A model generated the notes under the pieces. The model was not told the DNA's origin. It saw only the letters and a program-made list of their open reading frames with translations, and made no database searches. A program made the translations under genes and the position numbers. A stretch of DNA of 64,000 nt from positions 62,001 to 126,000 of the forward strand of contig NZ_SWJG01000004.1 in assembly GCF_005870035.1 (NCBI RefSeq). The letters run 5' to 3'. This document shows, in pieces, positions 1-9,062 of this stretch; position 1 is the stretch's first letter, and every line of letters starts with the position of its first letter. Source of the DNA: Spirosoma lacussanchae (GTDB lineage: Bacteria > Bacteroidota > Bacteroidia > Cytophagales > Spirosomataceae).

Positions 1-1937
1 AGGCTACCCTGCTCCGGTATACAACCACTCTGATCCCAGCCCAGTCGTTTCTGGTGCAGGCCCTGCCGCGCGACCTCTACCTGCTGGATACCAACGGCGA
101 CCCGACCACGACCGAAGGTATGGTTTACGTAACCCAGAACGGGCCTACGTCCGGCCTGGTCTATCTTTCGGTGGCCAAACCGGCGCTGGGCTCGTTGCTG
201 TATTTCCAGAACCTGACGGCACTGAACGCTTACGGGGAAGCCACGCAGACCGAACCCACAGATCGGGTAACGGCCCAATGGCCCGAAGCGGGTTTCGCCC
301 TGCCAGCTGCCAAACAACCCCTACCGGCCGGTATCGAAGTGGCCTTATCAGACGCCTTTATCTACCTGAGCCCTTCCATTCCGGCCAGTGAATTTGAAGC
401 AGCCGACCAGTTTATGGCGGGTATGGCCTGCATTTACGCTCAGCTGCCGAAGCCCGAAACGGTCTACTATGACTGGCCCAAAGCCGCCGAACGAACCATC
501 GACACCCTTGCGGAGTCGCCCCACTGCGGCCGGACTATCCGGCGCCAGTACTACCTCAACGCCTATGTCGACGCCACGAACAAGCCCCCCGAAAGCATGG
601 TGCAGCTGGCGATCCTGGTGCCCCTCTGGGAGTATCAGCAATGGCAGCAGAAACCGGTTGCCCTCGCTGAAAGCCTGCAAAAAAACCTGGCAACGTTCTT
701 CGATGCGAAGAAAGAGGTTATGATGCGGTGGCTACCCGGCGGAACGTTCAAAGACACCGATCGCAGCGAGGAGCAGGACCCCAGCAAGATAGACTCCTGG
801 TACCTGCTTCATACGCTGATGAACCTGGCCCGGCTAGGCGAAAAGGGCGATGTGGACGCCAAAAACCTGTTTTTCAGCTCCCTGGAATTTGCCATCAAGG
901 CCGCCCACGCCTTTGACTACGACTGGCCCGTTTTCTACAATATCAACACGCTGGAGGTCATCAAGGCCGAAACCGACGCCGGCAAAGGCGGTGAACTCGA
1001 TGTGGCCGGGCTGTATACCCACGTGATGCTGCAGGCCTATGAGTTCACCAAAGAGCCGCGCTACCTCGACGAAGCCATTACATCGGCCGAGCGGCTCCGG
1101 GGCAAAGGATTCGAACTTCTCTACCAGACCAATATCACCATTATGAGCGCCCTAACGCTCGCTAAGCTCTGGAAAATTACGGGAAACCGCCTGTATTTCG
1201 ACCTTAGCCGGCTCAGCATCGCCAACGTCATGGCACGGATGTGGATCTGGGAATGTGACTTTGGCTTCGGCGCCCACATCAGTACGTTCATGGGCGTGGC
1301 TCCGCTAAAAAATGCACCTTACCTGGCCGCCTACGAAGAAGCCGAGATCGTAGCCACGATGTACAATTACCTGAACGAACTGGGCACCGATGCTCCCGAA
1401 CCGATCCGGTTGTTTTTCTCCGAATATACCAAGTACCTGCTGCACCGGGCGCGCTACTACTATCCGTCAGCACTGCCCCCCGAGATGGTCTGTCAGGCAC
1501 CACGCGAGGGGCGCATCATCCGCGAGCTACCGATGCCGCTCGAGGACATAGCCACCGGCTGGACCCAGGCGGGTACCGTTGGGCAGGAAGTATACGGGGG
1601 GGCGTTAGCCTATATTCTCACCACCTACGCCTACAAACGATTCCCGTCGGCACCCGTACTTATTTACGCGGACTACCCCATTTACCAGGCTGAATACCAG
1701 ACCGACAACAAAGAAAAGGGCTATGTCGTAATCCGGCTGGCTGGCACCGAAGGGTACACGTGCCGGGTTCGGCTGCTGGCCAGAAGTCGTGAACTGCCCC
1801 CGGTGAAACTCATCGACGAAGACGATCCGACGGGCAAGCCGATCCGCCCGGCCGAAAAAACCAGCCAGTATCAGGACTACCAGGTGCCGGGAAACAAGCG
1901 GCTCCGGATCGAGTGGAGCCGGACCGGTACATTCTGA
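1..1937 (+). CDS. Glycosidase-like alpha-helical protein, 5' truncated by window
   Basis: The reading frame is open to the left edge of the window (17 further codons before the GTG at 54), so this is the 3' part of a longer gene. About 640 residues are visible. They are rich in Trp/Tyr and amphipathic helices (for example the stretches around residues 135-300 and 310-470), which suggests an (alpha/alpha)6-type fold as in six-hairpin glycosidases, followed by a beta-rich tail of about 100 residues. I do not recognise a specific family or catalytic motif. The SDR and GH130 genes follow on the same strand with 41- and 11-bp gaps, so a role in glycan processing is inferred from context only. Confidence 0.6.
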   Translation, partial: ATLLRYTTTLIPAQSFLVQALPRDLYLLDTNGDPTTTEGMVYVTQNGPTSGLVYLSVAKPALGSLLYFQNLTALNAYGEATQTEPTDRVTAQWPEAGFALPAAKQPLPAGIEVALSDAFIYLSPSIPASEFEAADQFMAGMACIYAQLPKPETVYYDWPKAAERTIDTLAESPHCGRTIRRQYYLNAYVDATNKPPESMVQLAILVPLWEYQQWQQKPVALAESLQKNLATFFDAKKEVMMRWLPGGTFKDTDRSEEQDPSKIDSWYLLHTLMNLARLGEKGDVDAKNLFFSSLEFAIKAAHAFDYDWPVFYNINTLEVIKAETDAGKGGELDVAGLYTHVMLQAYEFTKEPRYLDEAITSAERLRGKGFELLYQTNITIMSALTLAKLWKITGNRLYFDLSRLSIANVMARMWIWECDFGFGAHISTFMGVAPLKNAPYLAAYEEAEIVATMYNYLNELGTDAPEPIRLFFSEYTKYLLHRARYYYPSALPPEMVCQAPREGRIIRELPMPLEDIATGWTQAGTVGQEVYGGALAYILTTYAYKRFPSAPVLIYADYPIYQAEYQTDNKEKGYVVIRLAGTEGYTCRVRLLARSRELPPVKLIDEDDPTGKPIRPAEKTSQYQDYQVPGNKRLRIEWSRTGTF

Positions 1938-1978
1938 CTGGATCGATCAGCAAATAAATTAACCCTCTACTAACCGTT

Positions 1979-2734
1979 ATGGAACAGACAACAGCCCACA
2001 CAGCCGTCGAACCGCTGGCTCAGAAACGAATCCTGCTTACCGGAGGCACCACCGGCATCGGCCGGGCCATTGGCGTCCTGCTGGGGTCCTACGGCGCGCG
2101 TATTCTTACCTTCGGGCGGCATCAGCAACCCCTCGATGAAACCCTGACCGCTATTCGGCAGGCAGGCGGCACCGCCGACGGTTTAGTGGCCGACGTGGCT
2201 AAACTGGATGATATACAACGGATTTTTGAGCAGGTCGACACGACCCTCGGTGGCCTCGACATACTGGTAAACTGCGCAGCCCTGGGTGCCGAGTCGATCC
2301 GCGAGATGGACGATGCCGACTGGCGCTACGTAATCGAAACGAACCTGATCGGCTATATGGCCACGACCAAAGAAGCGATCCGGCGGATGGAGCCGCAGCA
2401 GAAAGGGCATATTGTCCTGATTGGATCGATGAGTGCCGATGTTCGGGAATCCGGCAGCTCGGTGTACGTAGCTACCAAAGCGGCCATTCAGGGTTTTGCC
2501 GAAAGCCTGCGGAAAGAAGTGAACGAAACCGGCATTAAAGTCAGTCTGGTAGAGCCGGGGGCGGTAGGCTCCGACATGCAGTCGACCACCTCGTCAGAAG
2601 AGCGGGACAAGCAAAAAACAGGCGAGATGCTGCGGGCCGAAGACATTGCGGTATGCGTGCATTACATCCTGACCCAACCGCTCCGCTGCGACGTGGTATC
2701 CGTGCAGATCCGGCCGCATCTTCAGTTGATCTAA
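1979..2734 (+). CDS. SDR family oxidoreductase
   Basis: Classical short-chain dehydrogenase of 251 residues, probably NAD(P)-dependent and cytoplasmic. The dinucleotide-binding motif TGGTTGIG is at residues 21-28. The catalytic triad is Ser150, Tyr163 and Lys167 (YVATK). The usual NNAG structural motif is replaced by NCAA near residue 98, a modest departure. The substrate cannot be read from the sequence. The gene lies 41 bp after the glycosidase-like gene and 11 bp before the GH130 gene, so the three probably form one operon and the enzyme may oxidise or reduce a sugar released there (inference). Confidence 0.85.
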   Translation: MEQTTAHTAVEPLAQKRILLTGGTTGIGRAIGVLLGSYGARILTFGRHQQPLDETLTAIRQAGGTADGLVADVAKLDDIQRIFEQVDTTLGGLDILVNCAALGAESIREMDDADWRYVIETNLIGYMATTKEAIRRMEPQQKGHIVLIGSMSADVRESGSSVYVATKAAIQGFAESLRKEVNETGIKVSLVEPGAVGSDMQSTTSSEERDKQKTGEMLRAEDIAVCVHYILTQPLRCDVVSVQIRPHLQLI

Positions 2735-2745
2735 ACCCTCTCGTT

Positions 2746-3900
2746 ATGACGTTTGAGACAGATCTGCTCGTTTTCTCACCCAATGACATCGACCTGAACC
2801 GGTCGCCCCTGCGGGCGCAGGTACAAGCCGACACCTATGTGCTGGGCGCATTCAACCCCGGTCTTACCCGCCTACCCAATGGTAATCTGCTGATCATAGT
2901 TCGGGTTGCCGAAGCGCTCAATCAACCCATCATCGGCGAGCAAATTCACGCTATCCGCTGGGACCTGCAACGGGGCTATGTGCTTGATGCGTACCCGCTG
3001 AGCAGCGTGAATGCCGCCGACCCCCGAAAAATTCAGCTGCTGGGCCATCCGTATAAAGTCATGGCCCTGACCTCGCTGTCGTGGCTGCTTCCGGTCGAGC
3101 TTACTGCCAACGGTACCGAAGTGGTTACTATCCATTACGATAAAATCGTTGCTCCCGAACAGCCTTATCAGGAGTACGGCATCGAGGATGCCCGCCTGTC
3201 GAAGATCGACGATATCTATTACATGACGACCTGCTCGGTCAGCTCGGAACGCCACGCTACCACCCTCTACACGTCTGCCGACGGGCTGACCTACCAGCTT
3301 CAGGGCATTATTCTCGATCATCAGAATAAAGACATGGTCTTCTTAGAGGGGCGGCTGGCGGGGCGTTTCCTGGCACTCACGCGCCCGCTGGGCGACCTCT
3401 ACTTTGCCAGCCGGCCCGACCGTGAGTTTCTGCCGGGTCCGTCAATCAATCTGGCGGGCTCGCCCGATGGCCTCCACTGGAAACCCGCCGACACGCCCTT
3501 TATCCGGGCCCGAAAAGGGTCGGCGTCGACTATGAAGATTGGCGGAGGTACGCCCCCCATCCTGACTAAACGGGGCTGGCTGGTCCTTTACCACGGGGTG
3601 GAGTTGCATGGCATCGTTGGTATCTACCGCACCTTTGCCGCGCTGCTGGACGCCGATGACCCCAGCCAGATTCTGTACCTCAATGATGTTCATCCGGTTC
3701 TGGAAGCCAACCCCGCCCTGACCGAACCCATCCGTGACCAGCTTTACCTGACCGATGTGGTCTTCACTACGGGCATCGTTGATGCGGGCGATTATTATGT
3801 AGTTGCGTCCGGCGAAAACGACCTGGCCTGCCGGATCACCCACATCCCGCATGCGCATTTGAATCAGTTTTTAACCAGTCCCGACACGATCAGTTTGTAG
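2746..3900 (+). CDS. GH130 family glycoside phosphorylase/hydrolase
   Basis: A 384-residue five-bladed beta-propeller enzyme of the GH130 type. The family acts on beta-mannosides, either by phosphorolysis (mannosyl-glucose, mannobiose) or by hydrolysis (beta-1,2-mannosides). The signature EDAR (residues 147-150; Asp148 is the expected proton donor) is present. So are GGGTPPI (from 267), YHG (282-284) and the C-terminal segment ending in SGENDLAC. There is no signal peptide, so it is cytoplasmic. I chose the ATG at 2746, 11 bp after the SDR stop, because residues before it in the frame overlap the SDR gene and are not family-like. Phosphorylase versus hydrolase cannot be decided here. Confidence 0.85.
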   Translation: MTFETDLLVFSPNDIDLNRSPLRAQVQADTYVLGAFNPGLTRLPNGNLLIIVRVAEALNQPIIGEQIHAIRWDLQRGYVLDAYPLSSVNAADPRKIQLLGHPYKVMALTSLSWLLPVELTANGTEVVTIHYDKIVAPEQPYQEYGIEDARLSKIDDIYYMTTCSVSSERHATTLYTSADGLTYQLQGIILDHQNKDMVFLEGRLAGRFLALTRPLGDLYFASRPDREFLPGPSINLAGSPDGLHWKPADTPFIRARKGSASTMKIGGGTPPILTKRGWLVLYHGVELHGIVGIYRTFAALLDADDPSQILYLNDVHPVLEANPALTEPIRDQLYLTDVVFTTGIVDAGDYYVVASGENDLACRITHIPHAHLNQFLTSPDTISL

Positions 3901-3979
3901 GCAGAAGCGGGCTAACGGTAGTCACTTACGTCTGATATTTCTGCTCAGCCAGGGACAGGGTTTGGTCGATGGTCGGTTT

Positions 3980-4015
3980 AAAAAAAAGCGGCCCTGACAC
4001 CACAAAAGCCGCTTT
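3980..4015 (-). terminator. Rho-independent terminator of the GH32 operon
   Basis: Arms AAAGCGGC (3985-3992) and GCCGCTTT (4008-4015) form an 8-bp stem with a 15-nt loop. On the minus strand the stem is followed by a run of U (3987-3980). It lies 41 bp after the GH32 stop codon. The plus-strand side has only a short T run, so termination of GH130 transcripts by the same hairpin is possible but weaker. Confidence 0.75.
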
Positions 4016-4056
4016 GTGGAGCTGCTTTTGTGCAAAATTCAATTGGTTTCGAACGG

Positions 4057-5646
4057 CTACTGGCGGATGGGCTTGAGTGCCCAGCGCGTCAGCCTGACAA
4101 ACTCGGCAGTGCCTTCTTCGGCAAATATGTCAATGCCACTGGTAGTTTCGGTTGGGAAGATCAGGTCGGTTATGACGCGCTCGCCGTCGTTGACAAACAC
4201 TTCAACCACCGACTTATCGACGAAGATGCGGAGCTTGATGACGCCGTTCTTCGGGCTAAGCGGAGCTTCTTCAACGCTGGGGAAACGGGGGCTGAACGAT
4301 ACATTACCAGACCGCCTGCGATCGAGCTGAAGTTTGCCGCCGGTGTATTGCAGAATGGTTTCCTCGTTCGCCCCTTTAGCTAGTTTGAGCCCCACCCGTT
4401 TGGCGGTACCGGGCTTCAGCTCGACCTCCAGCTCGTAGGCGTTATCGGTCGTTTTTTCCAGCGTCTGACTCTGGCTGGTCAACCGGATCGATGGCTGGTT
4501 CGTTTGGGCACCCCGCAGACTACGGACGCCTTCGATCGGCTGCTGCACCAGTTGCATCCCCCCCTGCGAGCTTTGCCGGAGGGTTATCTGCCGGGGCAAT
4601 GACATGGCACCTTTGAAAGGCGTTGTGGGCAGTTCATTGCCATACGCCCAGTTGTTATGCCAGCCAAGCATGACCGGGCCGGGTTGCGAAGCGGGCAGGT
4701 TGTTGTAGGGAACCGCGGCATAATAGTCTTTCCCATAATCGACCAGCGCCCCGGCATAGCCATTGGCCGACGGAACGGGTCTGGGCTGGGCCGCCGGGTC
4801 GAGAGTAAATGTCGTCCCATCGAAATCGCCCACAAAATACTGGGTACCTACATAGTCTTTTTGCGGAAAACCCGCCGAGATAAACAGCACCCACTTCGAC
4901 TTACCGGTCGGCTGGCCCGCTTCGGTATGTACCGGCACCTGCATCAGCCCCGGACACTCCCATACTTTAGAGGTATCGCCCACGGGTCCGAAGTGGCTCA
5001 TCAGGGTCCAGTTTTTGAGATCTGTAGACGAGTAGAGAGCGGCCCGATGTTCCGTAGCTTTTACGGTTGCCATGATCCATTTCTGTTCGGGTGCATACCA
5101 GAACGCGTTCGGGTCGCGAAACTCTTTGCTGCCAATATCCAAGATCGGGTTTTTGTCGTACTGCTTCCAGGTGCGGCCTTTATCTGCACTATAGGCCAGG
5201 TTCTGATACTGCGCCAGCTGCTTGTCCCCCACCGTGACATTGCCGGTGTAGAGCGCGACCAGGCAGTCTTTCGTTCCCGCCGGGCACAGGCCATTTCGGT
5301 TGCCTTTGTCCACAACAGCCCCTCCGGAAAAGATAGCCGTTGTTTTACCGGCCGCATCGGTAAACTCCGGTATGGCCACCGGCAGGTGTTCCCAGTGGAG
5401 CAGATCTTTACTGACGGCGTGGCCCCAGCTCATATGTCCCCATACATTGCCAAACGGATTGTACTGATAAAACAAATGGTATTCGCCGTCGTGATAGACC
5501 AGGCCGTTCGGATCGTTGATCCAGTTCCTGGGGGGCGTAAAACGGGACTGTGGCCGATAGTCGGGACTACTCAGTCCGGGACTTTCCTGACCGTTGGACA
5601 ACTGGGTCATAGCCGCCAGCAGGGTGATTAAAACAACGTTTTTCAT
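4057..5646 (-). CDS. GH32 fructan hydrolase (levanase/inulinase/invertase type)
   Basis: Secreted or periplasmic beta-fructosidase of 529 residues with a signal peptide (residues 1-20, ending NGQ). The three GH32 active-site motifs are all present: WINDPNG with nucleophile Asp45, FRDP with Asp178 stabilising the transition state, and WECPG with acid/base Glu230. A C-terminal beta-sandwich follows from about residue 360. It should release fructose from levan, inulin or sucrose. It is the last gene of a minus-strand unit after the MFS sugar porter and fructokinase, which import and phosphorylate the product. No SusC/SusD pair accompanies this unit, unlike most fructan loci of Bacteroidota. Confidence 0.93.
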   Translation of the reverse strand: MKNVVLITLLAAMTQLSNGQESPGLSSPDYRPQSRFTPPRNWINDPNGLVYHDGEYHLFYQYNPFGNVWGHMSWGHAVSKDLLHWEHLPVAIPEFTDAAGKTTAIFSGGAVVDKGNRNGLCPAGTKDCLVALYTGNVTVGDKQLAQYQNLAYSADKGRTWKQYDKNPILDIGSKEFRDPNAFWYAPEQKWIMATVKATEHRAALYSSTDLKNWTLMSHFGPVGDTSKVWECPGLMQVPVHTEAGQPTGKSKWVLFISAGFPQKDYVGTQYFVGDFDGTTFTLDPAAQPRPVPSANGYAGALVDYGKDYYAAVPYNNLPASQPGPVMLGWHNNWAYGNELPTTPFKGAMSLPRQITLRQSSQGGMQLVQQPIEGVRSLRGAQTNQPSIRLTSQSQTLEKTTDNAYELEVELKPGTAKRVGLKLAKGANEETILQYTGGKLQLDRRRSGNVSFSPRFPSVEEAPLSPKNGVIKLRIFVDKSVVEVFVNDGERVITDLIFPTETTSGIDIFAEEGTAEFVRLTRWALKPIRQ

Positions 5647-5742
5647 GTAGTTAACAGTGTATCGCAGGTTGAGAACAAATCAGCGTCGGCCTGCTGCCAC
5701 AGCCGCAGGCCAGCCAGGACCCATTGAAGAAATGAGGACGGG

Positions 5743-6642
5743 TTACTGATCCGGTACAGCAGCCTGCTCGAGAAACGAAACAATGGTCGCTTCGGTAAAC
5801 GACGGTGTTGCTCCCGGCTGCGTAGCTACGTAAGCCCCGGTGGCACAGGCAAAGGCCAGTTTGTTCTGGGGCGTTTCGTGTCGTATGGTTTTGTGCAGGA
5901 AAGCCGCCAGAAACGCATCTCCGCTTCCGATGGTATCGGCCACTTCGACGGGGAAACCGGCCTGGGTATAAAACCCGGAACCATCGAGCAAAGCCGCCCC
6001 ATCGGCACCGAGGGTGACACAGAGCGTTTCGAGCTGATAGCGTTCGTAGACCTGCTGCATAGCCGGTCGTAAATCGGTTTCGCTCTGGTACCAGTCCGTG
6101 ATTTCAATCAGTTCGTGCTCGTTAAGTTTGGCCATATCGGCCTGGTACAGCAGGCTCTCTACTACCTCTTTGCTGTAATGGGGAGCCCGGAGGTTTACGT
6201 CAAACACTTTCTTTTTAGCCACGGCCAGCAACGTCTGAAGCGTCACATGAGTCTGATGGCTACGCGCGGCCAGGCTCCCGTAAATAAAGTAATCACTCTG
6301 GCGAACCATCTCTACCAGACCCGGTGCCAGCCGAATATAATCCCAGGCTACGGGCATGACGATCTTGTAGGTAACCTCGCTGGAGTCGGAGACGTTTGCC
6401 TTGGCCACACCCGTCAGATGCGACTGGCCGGTCTGTACCAGCTGGGTGGGAATGCCTTTCTGATCGAGGAAATCCAGGAGTTCGCGGCCCAGTTCGTCGC
6501 TGCCAACGCGGCTGATGAGCCGGGCGTCGTGACCGAAATTGCGCAGGTCGGCGGCCACGTTCATGGGCGCGCCACCCGGTTGTTTACTGGTGGGCAGTAC
6601 ATCCCAGAGAATTTCGCCAAAACAAATGAGGGTAGGGTTCAT
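5743..6642 (-). CDS. PfkB family fructokinase
   Basis: Sugar kinase of the PfkB/ribokinase family, 299 residues, cytoplasmic. The N-terminal CFGEILWD and the substrate-binding GGAPMNVA (residues 23-30) are typical of fructokinases. The C-terminal signature DTIGSGDAF carries the catalytic base Asp242. It would form fructose 6-phosphate from ATP and fructose. It sits 11 bp after the MFS transporter and 96 bp before GH32 on the same strand, which supports fructose as the substrate. Other ketoses or hexoses are possible within this family. Confidence 0.88.
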   Translation of the reverse strand: MNPTLICFGEILWDVLPTSKQPGGAPMNVAADLRNFGHDARLISRVGSDELGRELLDFLDQKGIPTQLVQTGQSHLTGVAKANVSDSSEVTYKIVMPVAWDYIRLAPGLVEMVRQSDYFIYGSLAARSHQTHVTLQTLLAVAKKKVFDVNLRAPHYSKEVVESLLYQADMAKLNEHELIEITDWYQSETDLRPAMQQVYERYQLETLCVTLGADGAALLDGSGFYTQAGFPVEVADTIGSGDAFLAAFLHKTIRHETPQNKLAFACATGAYVATQPGATPSFTEATIVSFLEQAAVPDQ

Positions 6643-6653
6643 GATACGGGGGC

Positions 6654-7994
6654 TTAATGAACAACGAATGATTTGCCGACCTGCTCCAGGCTGGTGCCTT
6701 TGGTTTCGGGCATAAACTTCCAGACGAAGATGAGCTGAACGACCATCATCAGGCAGAAGAACAGGAATGTATAGGCACCGCCGATTGCTTCAGCGAAATA
6801 AGGAAATGAAAACGTGATGATGGCAGCCATGAGCCAGTGGGTAAAGCTGCCCAGCGCCTGCCCCTGCGCCCGCACTTCGTTCGGAAAAATCTCGGAGATA
6901 AATACCCAGATCACCCCCCCCTGCGAAAAGGCAAAGAAGGCAATGTACACGAAGAGAAAAATGGGTACCGACAGGCCGCCGAAGTCTTCGAGATAGAAAG
7001 CCCTGGCCACCAGGCCCAGGGTTACGATCAGGCCCACGGACCCGATAAACATCAGGGTTCTGCGCCCAAACCGGTCGATCAGGTTCATCGCCAGCAGGGT
7101 GAATAGCAGGTTGATCACCCCGATCCCGGCCGACGATAGCAAGGCAGAACTTTTGCCCAGACCCGTCATCTCAAAAATACGGGGGGCGTAATAAATGATG
7201 GCGTTGATGCCTGAAACCTGGTTGAATACCGCAAACAGAACGGCCAGCATGATGGGAGTCCGATACCGGGCCGAGAAGAGTGTCGCCTGCTGCTGGCCCG
7301 GCTGGCTGGCCGTTTGAGCAGCGCTCAACTGGAGGGCCAGCAGGGTTTCCGTATAGTTTTCTTCGTCGATGAGTTTGAGTACCTCGCGGGCTTCGTCCAC
7401 GTTTCCTTTACGCAGCAACAGCCAGCGTGGACTTTCGGGAATGTTCAGCACGGCCAGCAGGAACAGCAGCGAGGGCAGGGCCTGTACGCCCAGCATCCAG
7501 CGCCAGGCATTATCGCCAATGTCCTGCAACAGGTAGTTGGACAGGTAAGCGATCAGGATACCCAGCACCACGTTGAACTGAAACAGCGCCACCAGCCGCC
7601 CCCGCGACCGGGCGGGAGAGATTTCGGTGATGTACATAGGTGCAGCTACCGACGACGCCCCGACGCCCAGTCCGCCCAGGAATCGAAATACCAGAAAGGT
7701 GCCCCAGTCCATGGCCAGCGCCGTACCCAGCGAGGAGACCAGATATAGAACGGCAATCCAGAAGAGGGTTTTGCGACGCCCCAGGCGCTCGGCCGGTATG
7801 CCGCCCAGCATAGCCCCCAGTACCGTTCCGACCAGCGCCATAGATACCGTCAGGCCATGTTCCCAGACGCTAAGCTCCCATAATCGTTGCAGGGACTGTT
7901 CGACGCCGGAGATAACGGCTGTATCGAAGCCAAATAAAAAACCACCCAGAGCGGCCGTAATCGACCAGAAGAAAATACGCTGTTGCTGACTCAT
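6654..7994 (-). CDS. MFS sugar porter (sugar:H+ symporter)
   Basis: Inner-membrane transporter of the sugar porter family, 446 residues with about 12 membrane segments. Family marks are visible: loop motifs with GRRK (ERLGRRK) and GRRT (DRFGRRT), PESPRWLL in the central loop, and PETKGTSLEQV at the C-terminus. Nearest known types are XylE, GalP and fructose/glucose symporters. As first gene of the unit with fructokinase and GH32 it most likely imports fructose or sucrose (inference from context). Confidence 0.9.
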   Translation of the reverse strand: MSQQQRIFFWSITAALGGFLFGFDTAVISGVEQSLQRLWELSVWEHGLTVSMALVGTVLGAMLGGIPAERLGRRKTLFWIAVLYLVSSLGTALAMDWGTFLVFRFLGGLGVGASSVAAPMYITEISPARSRGRLVALFQFNVVLGILIAYLSNYLLQDIGDNAWRWMLGVQALPSLLFLLAVLNIPESPRWLLLRKGNVDEAREVLKLIDEENYTETLLALQLSAAQTASQPGQQQATLFSARYRTPIMLAVLFAVFNQVSGINAIIYYAPRIFEMTGLGKSSALLSSAGIGVINLLFTLLAMNLIDRFGRRTLMFIGSVGLIVTLGLVARAFYLEDFGGLSVPIFLFVYIAFFAFSQGGVIWVFISEIFPNEVRAQGQALGSFTHWLMAAIITFSFPYFAEAIGGAYTFLFFCLMMVVQLIFVWKFMPETKGTSLEQVGKSFVVH

Positions 7995-8177
7995 ACCCGA
8001 CCGGAAAATGTCATTTGATGAGTCAAAGGTGTAGAAATGCGGTTCACTACGCTTGCAGTATACGTTCTGTTTCTTTCGAAATCAGATATCATAACAACAC
8101 CCTATGAATCAGTTGTTTGCAGACTCATACAATGCAGCGACTTTCACTAATGATACGCTGATTTTTTGTTTTGTTAC

Positions 8178-8277
8178 AGCCCTGTTTACAACGACTGAGG
8201 GCTGGAACAAGCCGGGCCAATGCCCAACCCCGTTCCAGCCCTCGTACGAACTTCTTGTGGCCCGGCTTGTTCCAGCC
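8178..8277. repeat. Competing inverted repeats (four related arms)
   Basis: The gap between the MFS start and the end of the next gene holds four complementary arms: CAGCCCT (8178-8184), a long arm at 8198-8219 beginning AGGGCTGGAAC, CGTTCCAGCCCT (8231-8242), and a 20-nt arm at 8258-8277. The second and fourth arms (8200-8219 and 8258-8277) are perfect 20-bp reverse complements. The second arm can also pair with the first over 7 nt or with the third over about 11 nt. No U run follows on either strand, so a simple terminator is not obvious. Confidence 0.7.
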
Positions 8278-8298
8278 GGTTCCTGCTAACCCAGCCGC

Positions 8299-9012
8299 TT
8301 ATTTAGCGGGCTTCTTGAAAATAGCTTCGTCCACGTTGCCGTTTACGGTTACTTTTTCGGTGGTAAAGGTCAGCGTACCCATCTGGCCAGCTTCCATTTC
8401 CATCGTCTTCGGAAATTTGATACCGTCCGTCTCTTTGTAGTCAGACAGCACAATCTCGCCTACCTGACCATTCATCGACCGCTTGATCTTGCTGACCATA
8501 TACGTGGTGGCATCGATGTACTCATCATAGGGCTGACCGTCTTTACCGGTTACTTTGAGGTGATACACATCTTTGCCGTCTACCTTCTCTTTTCCGACCA
8601 GTTCGAGCTGGGTACCCTTCTCTTTGTAGCCCAGCAGCGGGAACACATCGAGTTGACCCATCTGCTGCTTCAGCTGATCGGCTGGCATGTCTTCCGGATC
8701 ACCCGTGCCGCCCATCATGGCGGGCCGAACCATCCAGCCCGAACTGCCGTCAACGACCTGGATCATGGAGTTCCCCATAACGGTCGACTCGGACCGGGAA
8801 GCTTTACCCAATACCAGTGTCGTTTTACTGGGAATATCCATACCCTGCACCGAAATCGACTGCTCCATAACCAGGGTTTTAACCCCTTTCAGTTTATCGG
8901 CGCCACCGAGGGCCGCAATGTGTTTGTCTACGATCTCATCTACCGATTGCGCAAAGGCACCTACAGTAGCAAAAACGGCCAGCGCTGAGGCCAGAAACGG
9001 GGTTGTTTTCAT
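8299..9012 (-). CDS. Secreted outer-membrane lipoprotein-sorting-like protein
   Basis: A 237-residue exported protein with a signal peptide (residues 1-22, ending GAFAQ). The mature part starts VDEIVDKHIAALGGADKLK, a common opening in Bacteroidota of proteins with a LolA/LppX-like half-barrel fold, and continues as beta strands with Met-rich patches. A role in carrying lipid or hydrophobic ligands is family-level inference. The frame continues upstream to 9063, but the ATG at 9012 is chosen because only it places the signal peptide at the N-terminus. The TonB-type receptor gene ends 50 bp upstream on the same strand, suggesting co-transcription. Confidence 0.7.
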   Translation of the reverse strand: MKTTPFLASALAVFATVGAFAQSVDEIVDKHIAALGGADKLKGVKTLVMEQSISVQGMDIPSKTTLVLGKASRSESTVMGNSMIQVVDGSSGWMVRPAMMGGTGDPEDMPADQLKQQMGQLDVFPLLGYKEKGTQLELVGKEKVDGKDVYHLKVTGKDGQPYDEYIDATTYMVSKIKRSMNGQVGEIVLSDYKETDGIKFPKTMEMEAGQMGTLTFTTEKVTVNGNVDEAIFKKPAK

Positions 9013-9062
9013 TGTGTTAGTGAATTTTCGATTAGTACGGTTAACAAGGGTTTCAGAACGCA

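Noticed and set aside
4657..5631. Long plus-strand frame of 324 codons
   Set aside because: It lies wholly opposite the GH32 gene, whose three catalytic motifs are intact. Long antisense frames are common in GC-rich genes.
8104..8289. 61-codon plus-strand frame in the inverted-repeat region
   Set aside because: Its second half is made of the inverted-repeat arms. No protein-like features.
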